Assembly: GCF_964204865.1 (NCBI RefSeq)
Contig: NC_135257.1
Coordinates: forward strand, 5,912,151-5,976,150
DNA: 64,000 nucleotides
Reading direction: 5' to 3'
From: Styela clava
Lineage: Eukaryota; Chordata; Ascidiacea; Stolidobranchia; Styelidae
The notes under the pieces were generated by a model. The model saw only the letters and a program-made list of their open reading frames with translations, was not told the origin of the DNA and ran no database searches. Within the stretch, counting starts at the first letter, position 1. The number at the start of each line of letters is the position of its first letter. Positions 49,216 through 61,596 of the stretch are shown one piece after another. Made by a program: the position numbers and the translations under genes.

Positions 49216-52200
49216 ATGGGGGTTGCAAAATTAGTGTTTTTATTTGTATCTGTGACGATCTCTGTAATACACGGAGCTGAGAAGAAAGTCAAAGTACCAA
49301 TCTTAGAATGCAATTTTGACGACGGCTTGTAAGTGCATTCAATTTTGCAGAATCCCCAACACAAGATTGAGCTATACTTCTGTTCACAAAATGGCCGTTT
49401 TCAAGGAATTCTGTTATGTGGGTCGAATATTCCCTATATTGTGCTGCATTGAACCGCTTCCAGTATCACGCTTTCCCATCGCGCAAAGTGATTTTTCAGA
49501 CCTTTGCTGAAGTTCTTTGCCGATCAATCATTGCTTGTGGTTTTAAATATAAGTTTAATTACAAGTTTTTTACTACGATCCAAGTCATAGTGACATTGTA
49601 TGTAACAACCCCGATATGAGTTCCTCGATGCTATTTTTACGTGTGAAACTTTATATCACAAAATCACTTCCCGCCTCTACCACCATGACACAGATTATGG
49701 TGACGTGATCTGATCACATGTTATTACATAACCTCAACCACATACCTTCGAAACTGGTTTTTCCGTTAGTATATAGGAAAGTGAAAACTGAATATTTTAT
49801 GTTCTGCGCATTATAAATTTGGTAAATTTAATCTTGTCGTTCCTAAATTCAGTTCACCGTAAATGCATTTGGATTCACCGACCATACCAGTCTTAAAAAA
49901 ACATTCCAATATTGTTATTTGTTATAGTGCATTGACTCCTTCGCATATAATTTTGCAAACGTAACTTATATTAAATTAGTTAAAATATATCACATATGAT
50001 TTCAATACAACAGTCAAAATATATCCCGACGGGATCAACAATTTAATTCAACATATCTTCTGTATCAATAGTAATTTTACTATCACAGATGCCCAGGCTG
50101 GGAACATGACGAATCCGAAGAATATAGATGGAAATTACAAAGTGGACCTGCAAAAGACATCGGACCACAATACGATTACACAAGGGGAAATGACGGTGAG
50201 TTCAAGCTCATCTACATTATTCTTTTCCTTGTTTAGACTTTTTATTCAACTACCATAAATGTTATCATAAACTTATTTTATTGTACATATCCGCAAAAAA
50301 ATCACTCCGTATCAACGGGGTAATAATGTCTATATAGATGTGACTGTTTTGAGTTGTAAATGGTGTTTTATATATTCCATATATTGTCAGATGTTAGTGA
50401 TACAATATAAGTCATTCTTGACATTTCAACTTATTACCTCTTGTCAATGCTTATGTTTTGAGTGGATATATTTTGTTCAGAGGGACAATATATTTACTTG
50501 GATGATGAAGGCAAAAAATCTGGGAAAGGAATCATACGATCACCAGTAATGGATCTCTCTCAGAAGAAAAAACATTGTCTTCGATTTGTGTATGTTGTGA
50601 AATTAATATGATATAAAAATTATCTTTTTCCATATTCTACTAAATATAATTTAGATTTTTACTATAAATAGCTACTTTCTTCCTGTTGATGTTACATACA
50701 TACAATTTTCCCGAATGTTCCTCTAAACAAATTGATTTATAATTCTTTGATCTGAACTTTCATGCAGATATTATGCAAGAGGAACTTATCCTGGAGAATT
50801 CAGAATTTTTCATAGTTCGCATATGCGTGGTCGACCATTGTCAATATTTAACAGGGCCGGTAAGGTTTACTTTTTAAGTCTCAATTTAGATTAAAGTTTA
50901 ATGTCGAGGTTTTACTCAAAATAATTGTCTATTTGCGTATGATATCATTATGAATATTACAGCACATTACTCATGCACTTTATGAATAAAATGCATTGGG
51001 CATTTTATATGTTTAACCTTTATTCAAAGTACTCATAACGATATTCACTAGCGTAATAATTACTAAAAACTTCATGAACTATTGTAGATAAAACATTAGT
51101 GACCTGTAATGAAATTCGTCATTCAAATTTATTCATCTGTGATGTATTTAGGCCCCCAAAGCGACAACGACACACATTGGATTTTTGAAGACATATCAAT
51201 ACCATTGTGGTCCACAGGAAAGAATTTCGATAAAGTTCGGGTAAATATTAATGAAATCATAATATTACAAGATTTATTAACAAGCAATTCCAATACGTCT
51301 ATATCATGTACGATTTCCAAGTTGATGTTTGCAAATTTCTATTGCAAGAACCCCTGTAGATTATCAAATACCTTGGGGCTGTTGGTAATATTTTCGGTGA
51401 ACAGGATTGGTTTAGATTAGAAACTTTAGAATAAACAAGCAACGTATATAACATAGAGCCACAGACCAAATGTTGTAATGTTTTTCTGAATGATTAAATC
51501 ACTTCATCCACCATTGCAATATATATATATATATATATATCAGTATGTATAGAAGTTTACAATTTTATTGCCGATTGGCGTCGACGACGTAGTATTTTCT
51601 GTCCGAAATTGTAGTTAAATTTATCAACTTCTGTCTAATCTTCTGTCCATCAACAGCGGTTTTTAGTTGGATTTTTTGAAATGAGTAGTGATATCTCCAT
51701 GGACGTTTAATAAGGTGATTCAACTGAAAATGGAATTTATTCACTATACGAGACATATAATTAAAAGATTTGTCAATTTAACTTGTTTTATTTTATTAAT
51801 CGATGAGTGTTTTATTATTCGGATTAAATTCTTAAATATCATTTTCTAGATAACGAAATATTATATATGGCTACTAACACATCGCCATTCACACAAAATT
51901 CATATCTCAAAAAATCGTGTTACATCCATTCACAGTCAGGTTACATCTTTGTTTAAATAAGCAACACGTATGTAAATTTAGTGCAGTTTAACAACGATAA
52001 TATCAGCATAATTATTTCAACTATTTCAGTTCGCATTTCAAGCTATGAAAGGAAGAGGAGATAACAATGTTCTTGCTCTTGATGATGTTTCCGTTACTCC
52101 AGGATCATGCCCAAAATTCCAGCTTTCGAGAACAGGTGAAAAATTTATCATTTTAGGAAATATGATACTTTCGTTATTTAATCCAATAAACGTCTTAAAC

Positions 52201-54099
52201 TGTAAAATAAATTTCTATAAATTTGGGTTTTAGCCACAACCGCTACATTTAGTCCAAGCACTGTCCCGCCTACGGGATTCGTTGATGGAGAAGTTGTAGA
52301 TCAAACAAATGAAGAAGTTATGAAGAGGAACCAAAAAATGATCGAAGAAAATGAAGAGCGTAACAGAATGATTCAAGAAAAAAACAATATGTTAAATAGT
52401 GGTCAAGCTTACACACAAGATCCTAACCAGCCTACCCAACCTACACAACCAACACAGCCGCAACAGACGACTATGAATCCCGTTAATCAAACGCAGCTGG
52501 AAATTGAACGACAGGAGAGAATTAGAGAACAAGAACGACAAGTACGAGAAGAAGCCGAAAGAAAAATGAAAGAAGAGCAAGAGAGAATTGCAAAAGCAGA
52601 AAAGGAACGAAAAGAGAAAATTGAAAAAATGAGAAAAGAGCAAAAAGAAAAGATGCTCAAGCAGAGAGAAGAAGAGGCGGAAAGAATGAAGGCAATTCAA
52701 GAGAAACAAAAAGAAGAAAGAATGCGAAAACAGAAAGAAGAAGAAGAAAGAAGGGAATTGGAGAAACAGAAAAAGATTGAAGATCAAGGTAAGAAAAAAC
52801 AACGACACGAAGAAAGTCAGAAAAAATTGAGAGAAGAAGAAGAACGCAAAAAACAGGAGGAAGAAGAACGCAAGAAAAAGTTAGAGGAAGAAAGAATAAG
52901 AAAAATTGAAGAAGATAGAGAAAAACATCAAAAGCAAATCCAAGGCCAACAACAAAACCAACACAATCAAAAAAATCAACAGAATCGGCAAAATCGTCAG
53001 GGTCAACAAAATAACAATCAGAATAGTGGTGGCGGAAAGCGTGGGAAGGGGAAGAGAGGTGGTGGTAAAAGAGGGGGCGGTAAGCGAAACAACGCTAACA
53101 AGAAAAATAATCCAAACTTTGAAAAATGTGGCACTGGCTACGCCCACAAGACGAGAGAACTTTGCTGCGCTGGAAAGAAAAGGTATTTTATAAATTAACT
53201 TGCAATTAAAAACGGAGTTTAGACTTTTAAACAAAAATGATTCTGAAGTTTATGATGGCCAGTATTTAAAAAAATGGAGTTCAACAAATATATGTTTGGA
53301 TTCACGTTCACTTCGACGCAATATCATTGACAGAACGTGATTATCAACATCCTATTTTCAGGCATAAGATTAATTTTTCAAACAAATCTATTTATTGTGA
53401 TACTATATTATAACTTACCATAGCTAAGCAAATTGCATATCGATTTTAAGAATGAAGAGAACTCAAAATGCGTTATGTTGCGGAAAACTCATGTACAATT
53501 CGAACCAGAAAGGATGCTGCGGTGATGTTATTTATAAGTAAGTCACCCTTTATGGGTGTTTGTTGTGACAACTATGGATGTGATATTGCCCGTTAATCAC
53601 TTATTTCACTGCATTCCGAAGTCTATGATAAAATCAGCCACAGGCTGGTTAACTTAAGTCGATTGTGAGTAAAATTTTGCCGTTGCTGAAGCTATCCAGT
53701 CCTACGATCTTGGGATTATCAAGCCTACCAATATTCTGACTCAGGAAATTTGTCGTAAATAAAGTGAATACTAAATTTTTCGAATGAGACGTAGTAAAAC
53801 ATATATATTGTAAAAAAGAATGATATAATATTATATGATAACTCATATGTTCAAAACAACAAAAGGTATCACCTATAATTTCTGTAAATCTTATTTGTAG
53901 CAATAATTAATCACGTGAAATTACATACAATCGCTTATCCTTATACTAATTCTACATTATTTACAGTGCCAGAGGAACTCAGCAGTGTTGTGGGACATCC
54001 CTCTTTGATGTTACAACGCACGCTTGCTGCGGAGAAGTATCTTATGAACTTACATCCAGCTTTTGCGCAGATGGCATTGTTCAACCTATCATCACATAA
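49216..54099 (+). CDS. secreted MAM / coiled-coil / galaxin-like protein (594 aa)
   Basis: The nine exons are 49216-49328, 50089-50195, 50481-50589, 50768-50859, 51152-51240, 52030-52135, 52234-53182, 53451-53537 and 53967-54099; phases 2,1,2,1,0,1,2,2 all match and the frame closes at TAA. The protein has a signal peptide (MGVAKLVFLFVSVTISVIHG), a MAM domain (CNFDDGLCPGWEHD at 32 to LALDDVSVTPGSC at 197), a PTQPTQPTQ hinge (272-281), a Glu/Lys/Arg coiled coil (about 294-440), a Gln/Asn-rich stretch, a basic GGGKRG repeat and a Cys-rich end. The end shows the spacing CCG-x10-CCG-x11-CCG-x10-CCG-x10-C, as in galaxin repeats of coral skeletal matrix proteins. MAM domains mediate extracellular adhesion, so an extracellular-matrix role is inferred. 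No membrane helix is seen after the signal peptide. Confidence 0.9.
51518..51541. repeat. (AT)n microsatellite
   Basis: An alternating AT run of about 24 bases lies in an intron of the MAM gene. Confidence 0.95.
52234..53182 (+). CDS. large exon: hinge, coiled coil and basic segment
   Basis: This exon (residues 206-521) contrasts with the small MAM exons around it. It begins with a Thr/Pro linker, then a strongly charged helix with runs such as EEEERKKQEEEERKKKLEEE, then QNQHNQKNQQNRQNRQGQQ and four GKR/GGGKR units. Its composition makes the antisense strand open as well, which produces spurious frames there. The first galaxin-like cysteines start at its end (KCGTGYAHKTRELCC). Confidence 0.9.
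53451..54099 (+). CDS. galaxin-like cysteine-repeat exons
   Basis: Exons 53451-53537 and 53967-54099 encode ALCCGKLMYNSNQKGCCGDV, then QQCCGTSLFDVTTHACCGEV and a final single Cys in SFCADG. The double-cysteine spacing of 10-11 residues is regular over four steps. The acceptor of the first exon is ambiguous: AG at 53449-53450 or at 53458-53459 both keep the frame and differ by three residues. Confidence 0.85.
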
Positions 54100-54208
54100 A
54101 TACAGAGGTGTGATTTTGGGGTCTGAAAAATGGACCAGTATTCGATTGTTGGAGTTACTGTTGGGTGAAATGATAAAATGATGTGTATTTCAAAAAACAC
54201 AATCGTCA

Positions 54209-54214
54209 AATAAA
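54209..54214 (+). terminator. candidate poly(A) signal of the MAM gene
   Basis: AATAAA lies 110 bases after the stop codon on the coding strand, the nearest such motif downstream. Confidence 0.5.
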
Positions 54215-55129
54215 AATACTGGTCAGAAATTGACTCAATTATCTGTGATAGAACGAACAGCGTTAGTCATTGTATGAAAAGTAGCTATGGCAAGTTTTAG
54301 TCAAGTATGCAACATTTTATTTAGGCAGATTTCAGAAAAGTTTTTATTAAAGAAATGTTACCTATTGCACTTCGTTTTCAAAATAGAGTTGGAAATTTTT
54401 AATTTACTTGCACGATATTTAAAAATATGAACAAATAATTGGTTATTCAAAATTTCATTTTTTAAAGCCATAGCACAGCAATTAGGTTTTATAATAATTA
54501 ACAAATAGAACGGCAACATCACTTGCATCATAGAAATTGTAAGATTATTTGTTCAGCATTTTGAGCAAGTGTTCTTTATTTTGTTTCAAATTAAATTGCC
54601 AATTCCGGGTACAATGTTGTCCGAGTACAATCTTTATTTTATTCTGTATATTTTACAAAAGTAGCCTATACCCAAAATGTGGACTTGCAGCATCATAGCG
54701 AGATAAATGTATAATATAGGTTTAAAGCAGTCGGAATTGTGGTTTTAGGTACTAGGGTTTGGCGTTCGATCGTAACGTTCACCCTTACGATCGGTGCAGA
54801 AAATAAAATAGTAGACAAAACGTGACATGATGATATCTTGCTTCGCAACTATGAGAATTTTATATATATATATGTCAATTTTTTCGAAATACATTCAAAT
54901 AATAACACTTGGTGAAGTACTTGGCAATAGGGTAATCAGTACAATATTTTTTATCATATTGAAAATGATCACTGTACGCAGAGAGTTTGAAAACGAAAGT
55001 GAAAATTCTGGATGAAAGAAGGCGTGAAAGAACCAAATACAGTTATTGAGAAGCAACACCGCCAAAGAAGCCTAAAAAAAATTAATGCAATGAGATAAAG
55101 AAGGAAGTCATGGAAACATTTTATTCGAA

Positions 55130-55290
55130 AGGTTGACAAGGAATTGACAAAAATTAGGAATACCAAAGGCCCAATTACCGAACCCTTTACAATTCCGTAG
55201 TGGACGGGTAACAACTGAAAAACGTTGGGAACTCACTTCACCATATTGATATCGACCAGCCAGATAATCACAAAGTAACACCTCAAAATT
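55130..55290 (-). pseudogene. broken reverse transcriptase fragment (LINE-like)
   Basis: In one minus-strand frame the sequence reads CDYLAGRYQYGEVSSQRFSV, the segment before the RT core in many non-LTR elements. In another frame, immediately downstream, it reads GIVKGSVIGPLVFLIFVNSL, which matches the conserved G-x-PQGS-x-LGPLLF-x-Y-x-NDL block. A frame change separates the two, and the catalytic YADD block is not seen. This is a decayed fragment of a non-LTR retrotransposon. Confidence 0.7.
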
Positions 55291-58200
55291 CATAGTGCTT
55301 TAAGGATTCATGATTTAACAGCACATTTTTTTTTCTTTTCAATGCAGGATATCGAAGTTCAACAGACAAACTCGCCAATTTCATCCTAAATAAATCAAGT
55401 TATATTTGGACTCGCGTGGCTAGAAGAAAGGTTTATTTGTAATCAAAGTTATGAATCAGATTAATTTCAGGGCACAAATCCAGCATTCCTTTATATAATA
55501 CCTCATCCACAATTATGCTGCTTCAGTTAGGAAGAAATTGGCCTACATTCTGAGCATTATTTATTGTTGCTATTTTTAAATATTGGCCTTACTCTATGTA
55601 AGGAAGAAAAAAAAAACTAAACTGAGGACACAAAATGGCAAAGTTCAAATACACGAAAACGAATGTCAAATAACCATGGCAATGTCAGCCAAATATTACC
55701 AGAATTCATATGAGGATGTGACTGTGAAATATGAAAAATAGCAAAATTTGAGGAGAAATAGTGGGTAGTATCAGAAAATAATACTCAAACGTACTAACAC
55801 AAAGGCAATCGACTACCCACCGACTTAGAATTTCATATCTGTAATGGTAAGGTCTTAGCGAGTATCCGTTTTGCAAAAAGAAGGTGGGTTGGCCTGACGT
55901 TATGACACCCGGTGGCGTAAAAGTTTGGGTTGAAATATCGAGCCACATATAACTCAAAAAAAAAAAATATATATATAAAATTGATAGAATTCCAGCGACT
56001 TTCGATCTTCTGGGAGTGAAATTTTGAAATAGTTTGGTTCACTAGTTACGGAGAAGAACAAATTTCCATAACCCCAAAACAACCAGCTGGTCAATATGCT
56101 ATACATGTGATACTTAAGACTGGTTTCAAAAAGTGAGACTATACAGCATAGGACCCGATTGTTTCTACGCTTCAACACTATTCGGAAAACTTCAAAAGAT
56201 GATGTTAGCTCGAGGAAAAAAGCCAGTGAATCATTGTGTGAAATTTGTATTTCATTTTCGGTGGCCACTATGATATGGTCTGTTATTGTAGACATTTTTT
56301 AACGTGATTTATGTGCAGTGCTGTATGATCATCGAGCTATTAATGCGATCGATTCTGGTACCGTAACGTCACATCATGTGTGGTGGCGTCCCATTTTGCA
56401 TTTTCACTTCTCGTAATACATAATAGGAAAACTTTCCCTTCGCTGAGTTGTAAATATTCTAGTCAGTTCGTTTTGCAATGAGCAGTGATTTTTCGATACA
56501 ACTTTTGGCTACTATCTGGATTGAGGCATGCTTGTGGCGTGTAAATATGATTTTTGTTAGGCTAATGATTTAATCAAGGACATTAATTCTTGTCAAAACT
56601 GATGTTTCACGAGAAAGGTACGCTAGCAAAAACTATTGCTAGCGTTTCTCACATATTAAAAAAAAAGTCCAAAAATTGAGTCGCAGTTCATTTTATCTTT
56701 GGGTGATATTTATATCTAATATTATCATAAAGCGACGTATGATATACACTCGGAACAAAAAATCAAACTTTTAATTTTTTGACACAAATTTTATTTTCAA
56801 CAAACAAACTTACAATACTGTATCTGTCTTATTTCTGCGTACATGTCCAATGACAACAACACATAAATTTTAAATAAAATAAACATATCAGTAATATAAA
56901 CAATAATAATATGAACATAACTACTATTTATCATGATAATCCCAATAACGATAGGCCTTGACGTTAAATAATAAATGGGGAAAATAAGCGCAAAACACAA
57001 CATTAATTATTACAACATCATAGATAACAAGAACACTTTAGGAAGGTATTATCATAATAATAAGCACGTCCAAGCATAAATCATAAATAAATCTCTTTTA
57101 TCCATATTGAAAGTTCCATTAAATATAGCATATGCTTGGTCGAACTTGATCTGATGAAAATGAAAAACGTGAAACTAGGAACGAAAAAAAAACAAAAGGC
57201 ATCTTCCATAGAATAATAATATCATATCATTCATCATAAGATATTTATAATGAAAAAAAAATCAGAAAACATAATAATAAAGTAAAATTGTTCGTATTTA
57301 TTATTGGATAATAAGTAATAGGTGCTTGGCACCGCAATAGCACCGTTGGAAATGTCTTCTTCTAAAGATATGTTCATTTAGAACACTATTCTTGAAAATG
57401 CGCAGTTATCTTTAATGATATTAGCTCGGAAAACAGTGCAATCAAAAAAAACCTAAAAAGACTTCCACAAAAGTGTGTAGTATACCGAAAAAATGCGCAT
57501 CGTTTTTAATTTTTATATTAGCCGATTTCAAACGTCAGAGCTGGAGTTTTTTACTTTCTTTAAATTACAAAAAAAAATCTCCCGTGGAAAATTTCATGCT
57601 TGTTGGTATGAAATGAAAGAGCACGCGTCGAACGAAAAAAAAGATTCAAAAAAAAAATTCTGATCTTATATACAACACTAAAACTTTTCAATTCATCAAT
57701 CAGAGTTGAGCATGAAAAGAATATAAAATAATTTTCGGTTTTTAATGCACATAGATGGCAGACCGTATTCGAGATGTATATTATGTCAAATATAAATTTA
57801 CGTTTAAATACTTGTCGACCATGTTCTTTATTAGAGACTAAATAGGACAAGATTTTGCTGGGTCCACCGTATAGGTTGTTGATTGATCGGGCTATTTAAA
57901 TGATAACATAATATCATGTTTGTACAATAATAATGTAATAATGTACATTGTCATTTTGAAACTAAATCATTAAACTTGAGTTTCTGAAAAGGCATAAATG
58001 AAATGTCAATGTACTTCTTTATAATTTTAATTTAAAAATAGCCTTTTCATACGAAACTGGTATTGATTATAAATTATTTCTTTGTATTAATTTGAATTAA
58101 ATAATTTTCAAACGTATTGAATGTTTTCAGACAAAAAAAACTTTTTTAGTTTCCGGGAAAAATTTCTAAATTTTATTCCTATCTAATATCATTCATCAAC

Positions 58201-58797
58201 AAAATGATTACTTTAAATATACTGGTGGAATATATATCAACAAGCGCATATACTAAAGACAAACAAACCATTGTTATTTGGGCAGTATATCATTTCAAAA
58301 GTTTACTTTTTTAATACTATAACGTTAAAATAAAGGAAAAATGAATAATTTTCTAACCAAAAACATGAATAGTGCGATTGTATATGTATGGCAGTAGGGC
58401 AAGCGTTGCATTTATACTTTATAATACTAATTGGTCATATATTTAAAACTACAATATAGAAACAATGGGAGCAAGACAAAAAGTAATATAGAAGTGAGTA
58501 AACCATGGGGAGATAGGACATTTTTACTTTTAAAATTAAGTTTCGTCAATTCAATAGTAATATTATAATAAACGAGTAAGAGTGATCGACAACAACAATT
58601 CCAATTGCGCATTCTGCAGAAAAAAATAGTCAAGCAATGGTTGATTTTCTGTTTCACACGAATTTAATCTGAATCAACATTGAAACTTGTTGGGATTCCA
58701 GGATCAAACGTAATACATAAAAATTGAAATACAAAAATGTACACAGCTCTTTTGTTTAAATCATTTTGCTACAATATTACAAAATTTAGTAAATGCT

Positions 58798-58803
58798 TTT
58801 ATT
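58798..58803 (-). terminator. candidate poly(A) signal of the HMBOX gene
   Basis: TTTATT on the plus strand gives AATAAA on the minus strand about 400 bases past the stop codon. Assignment is by position only. Confidence 0.3.
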
Positions 58804-59202
58804 TTCCCTGTAATAAATACAAAAGTAAAATGCCACTATGGGCTGTACCGTGAGTCTCAAATAAGCCTACTACTGTTTTGAACAAAATAGCTAGGTGATA
58901 TGTACAAATATTATCTAAAGTGCTATTGGGAAATAGTGAAATTTACCAGTTTTCGATTTTCGATTCAAATCAGTATAATATGTCGGTCAATACTTTACAA
59001 AAATTGCTGGACTTCGTGAAAGTTTGCAGCGATTACGCTGTATGATATGTTGTAGGCACGGTCTAGTTGTAAACCATGGGTGCGCTTATGATATAAATCA
59101 TTCGTTATTTACCGAAAACTGTAAATTTTACCATTTTCAAACAGTGTTTTCGTTCGGCAGTTTGTTTTTCAGTCAAATAAGTATGTATGGGTTCGACTTG
59201 TA

Positions 59203-61596
59203 TTAGGTCCTTGCTTGAATTGGTGATTGGGTCATGGCTGTGTTGCTGTTTTCCCGATGAATTTCCATCGCACTGGACGTTGAATTATTCTCGCTGACGT
59301 CTCCTTCGCTCTCGTGGCGTTGATGATCCTGAGCGTGATTCTCAATGTTGCCATGGCTACTCCCGCCTCCAACACTTTCGTTGTCTTCGTTTTCGTCACG
59401 CTCGCTTTCTCTGCCACCAAGCGGTGTGTTAGAGTCGTCGTCTCGATTGACATTGACTATTTCACGATGTTGGTTGACGAGTGCAAGTATCGAGTGGTTG
59501 ACAGCTGCCATTTGCAATGCGAGTGCCATCTGCTCTTCTTTCTTTCGCATAGCTAGTATATCAGACTGAACCTTAACGACAAAACGTGCATTTTATTAAA
59601 CACTGAATGTTTAACGAATGTATAAAACGACGAAGTTACAGTCCTGCTTGTACAACTGATCAAAAAAGTATATCAAATATCATTTCATTATTTGAGAAAC
59701 AGTGATTAAAAATGTAATTTAATGTTGTCTGCCTTTGCTCTGTACAAATTATATCATCCTTTTACTAACATGCGTTTATTCTTTAAAAATTTGCTCAAAA
59801 GTCATGAAAACGGGCTTATTTAAAAGTGAAACTTCCACAACCACCCATGGAATCAGGGAAATTGAGCTGATTGTTCGCAAGAAAACACGAATCGAAGCAA
59901 AACATAATTCAACGTACTGATAAACAAAATATCGATTTTGAAAGCGATTATATAGGCTTGAATGAAATAAACCACACCTTGGGAAGAACTTACTTTTTCT
60001 GCCATCGCTTGATGATCTGTAACTTCGTGAACACGTGGGCTCTCGCTCGAATGATTTGAGCTGCTCGGTGACACCGTGTTGCTCCTGTGTGCAGGGTTGG
60101 TCATATACTGTTGATGATGATCCAAGGCTTCGATATGCTCTAGAATGAAGATTGAATTAGGTAACAAGATATTTAACATGACTGCAAGAAATCTTGCTTT
60201 CAGAATTACACTAATAACATGGAGATTAGATAAAAAAAAAATTCATGTATTAATAATAAATAATCAGGTATTTTAAAATGTTTTCGGTTCCAACTGATAA
60301 TCTGAATTACTTCGCTACAACATGACGTAGTATGATAAAGTAATTTTGATTAGTTGATTTCCATAAACGCTTTTTCAAACTACAATAGTTTTGTGTAAAT
60401 TCATAATGAGTACATGCTAAACATCAGAATAATAAGGTGATCGTGCATTTGAACCCATGTGTATATCCGCGGGTACAATCTATATGCGGGTGCTAAAACC
60501 TATGGGTTAGGGTTAGTATGGGTTCAAATATCCATAAAACAAAAACAAAATTACATAGGTGCAATAGTATGCAGGTGCAATTATCGTGGGTTCAAATGTA
60601 CGTGGGTTCAAATGTAATGGAACCAAATAATGAATTTGCATACCGATATGCTTTCTTCTTTTGTCATCTTTTCTTCTGTTTGCAAACCAGTTGTAAACTT
60701 TAACCGTGGTAACTTTGTCTAAGTCGGTTATCATCATACCTATAAAAGTGAAAAATATACTAAATTTATATGCAATTCCATTTGGTCATTGTATTATTAG
60801 TTTCAGTCTTTTTGGCATTGACTCTCACAAGACACTCTATTCTGTGTTAAAGCTAATTTCTATTCTGAGTCATGGATAATGAAGTTTCAAATTATTGACG
60901 TCCATCTATCTCATCAGTCTTTGACAAGACACCTATTACATTTTGTTACCAACAAATTATGTGCTAAATTCAGCATTTACGGCATGTGATTACGTGCGTT
61001 GTTGTTTTTCCGTCCATCCGTGGTATTGGGACTTGAAAAACCATTTAGACTTTTATTTGTTTAGAAATAAAACATATTAGTTTGAGCATCTAGTTACCTG
61101 CTTTATGCGTTTGTATTATAGAATTACAAGCGGCTGCGATTTCTTCTCTCTTTGATTCATCTGGATATGGATTCGAATTGTAGTAATTTTCTAAAATTGT
61201 CAAACATTCTTTTGGCCATGTGAATCTAAAATTTAAAAATGTATCATTAGACAAGGTCTACTATTAGACGAGGTCTTGTGGACCTGCTTGTATCTTAATC
61301 ACGCATCTCTTTTGTAATGAAAATTTGATCGCAAGAGACAGCGCGTCATTTCCTAAATGACATATCGTTTAGAACTTTACATTTCACAGCTAATTACGTC
61401 ACTAATTACTGGATCGAGTTAGACTTTCAATATATTAAAATGAGTCTGAGTTCAAATATGTCATATCCTACTGAAATGAAAGCATTTTATAGTTCAACTC
61501 CTTACCTTGCCCCACGTTTTGTTTTCAGACATATTGGAGGTGCGTAGTCCTGTTCCATCTCATTTCGAAATATTATGGGTGCGCCTGAATTCATGG
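59203..61596 (-). CDS. HMBOX1: HMBOX1/HOT1-type homeobox protein, C-terminal part
   Basis: The five exons are 61506-61596, 61098-61225, 60644-60739, 59994-60139 and 59203-59565, with phases 2,1,1,0 joining cleanly; 273 residues are visible. The divergent HNF1-class homeodomain starts RFTWPKECLTILENYYNSNP and ends TTVKVYNWFANRRKDDKRRK, split over three exons, with the long loop between helices 1 and 2. The C-terminus keeps the family signature ALQMAAVNHSILALVNQH (human HMBOX1: VEMAAVNHTILALARQ). The first visible exon aligns to the segment just before the homeodomain and starts in mid-codon, so the N-terminal half with the POU-like domain lies right of the window. HMBOX1 binds double-stranded telomeric repeats and acts in transcription. 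Here the tail is rich in Ser, Asn, Asp and Glu. Confidence 0.93.
60447..60616. repeat. intronic repeat built on TGGGTTCAAAT
   Basis: TTTGAACCCA at 60448-60457 is inverted relative to TGGGTTCAAAT at 60519-60529, and the 16-mer CGTGGGTTCAAATGTA occurs twice in tandem at 60585-60600 and 60601-60616. GGGTTAGGGTTAG lies at 60504-60516. The whole stretch is in an HMBOX intron and looks like a small repetitive element. Confidence 0.65.
60644..61225 (-). CDS. HMBOX homeodomain exons
   Basis: Exon 61098-61225 carries helix 1 and the loop (YPDESKREEIAAACNSIIQ) and exon 60644-60739 carries DLDKVTTVKVYNWFANRRK, the recognition helix with the invariant WF-x-NRR. The intron between them sits in phase 1 after HKAG. 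DNA contact residues N and R of NRR are intact, so the domain should bind DNA. Confidence 0.93.

Larger units (their letters stand above)
54215..59202. other. AT-rich intergenic region
   Basis: No intact gene is visible. A broken reverse transcriptase fragment lies at 55130-55290. The part from about 56700 to 58800 is very AT-rich and low in complexity; its right end should include the HMBOX 3' UTR. Confidence 0.55.

Noticed and set aside
52392..52808. Antisense open frame of 138 codons
   Set aside because: It is the complement of the Glu/Lys coiled-coil exon, giving only Phe/Leu/Ser runs.
61592..61594. ATG in the first visible HMBOX exon taken as the start
   Set aside because: The exon aligns to the middle of HMBOX1 and starts in mid-codon after a good acceptor, so the protein continues upstream beyond the window.
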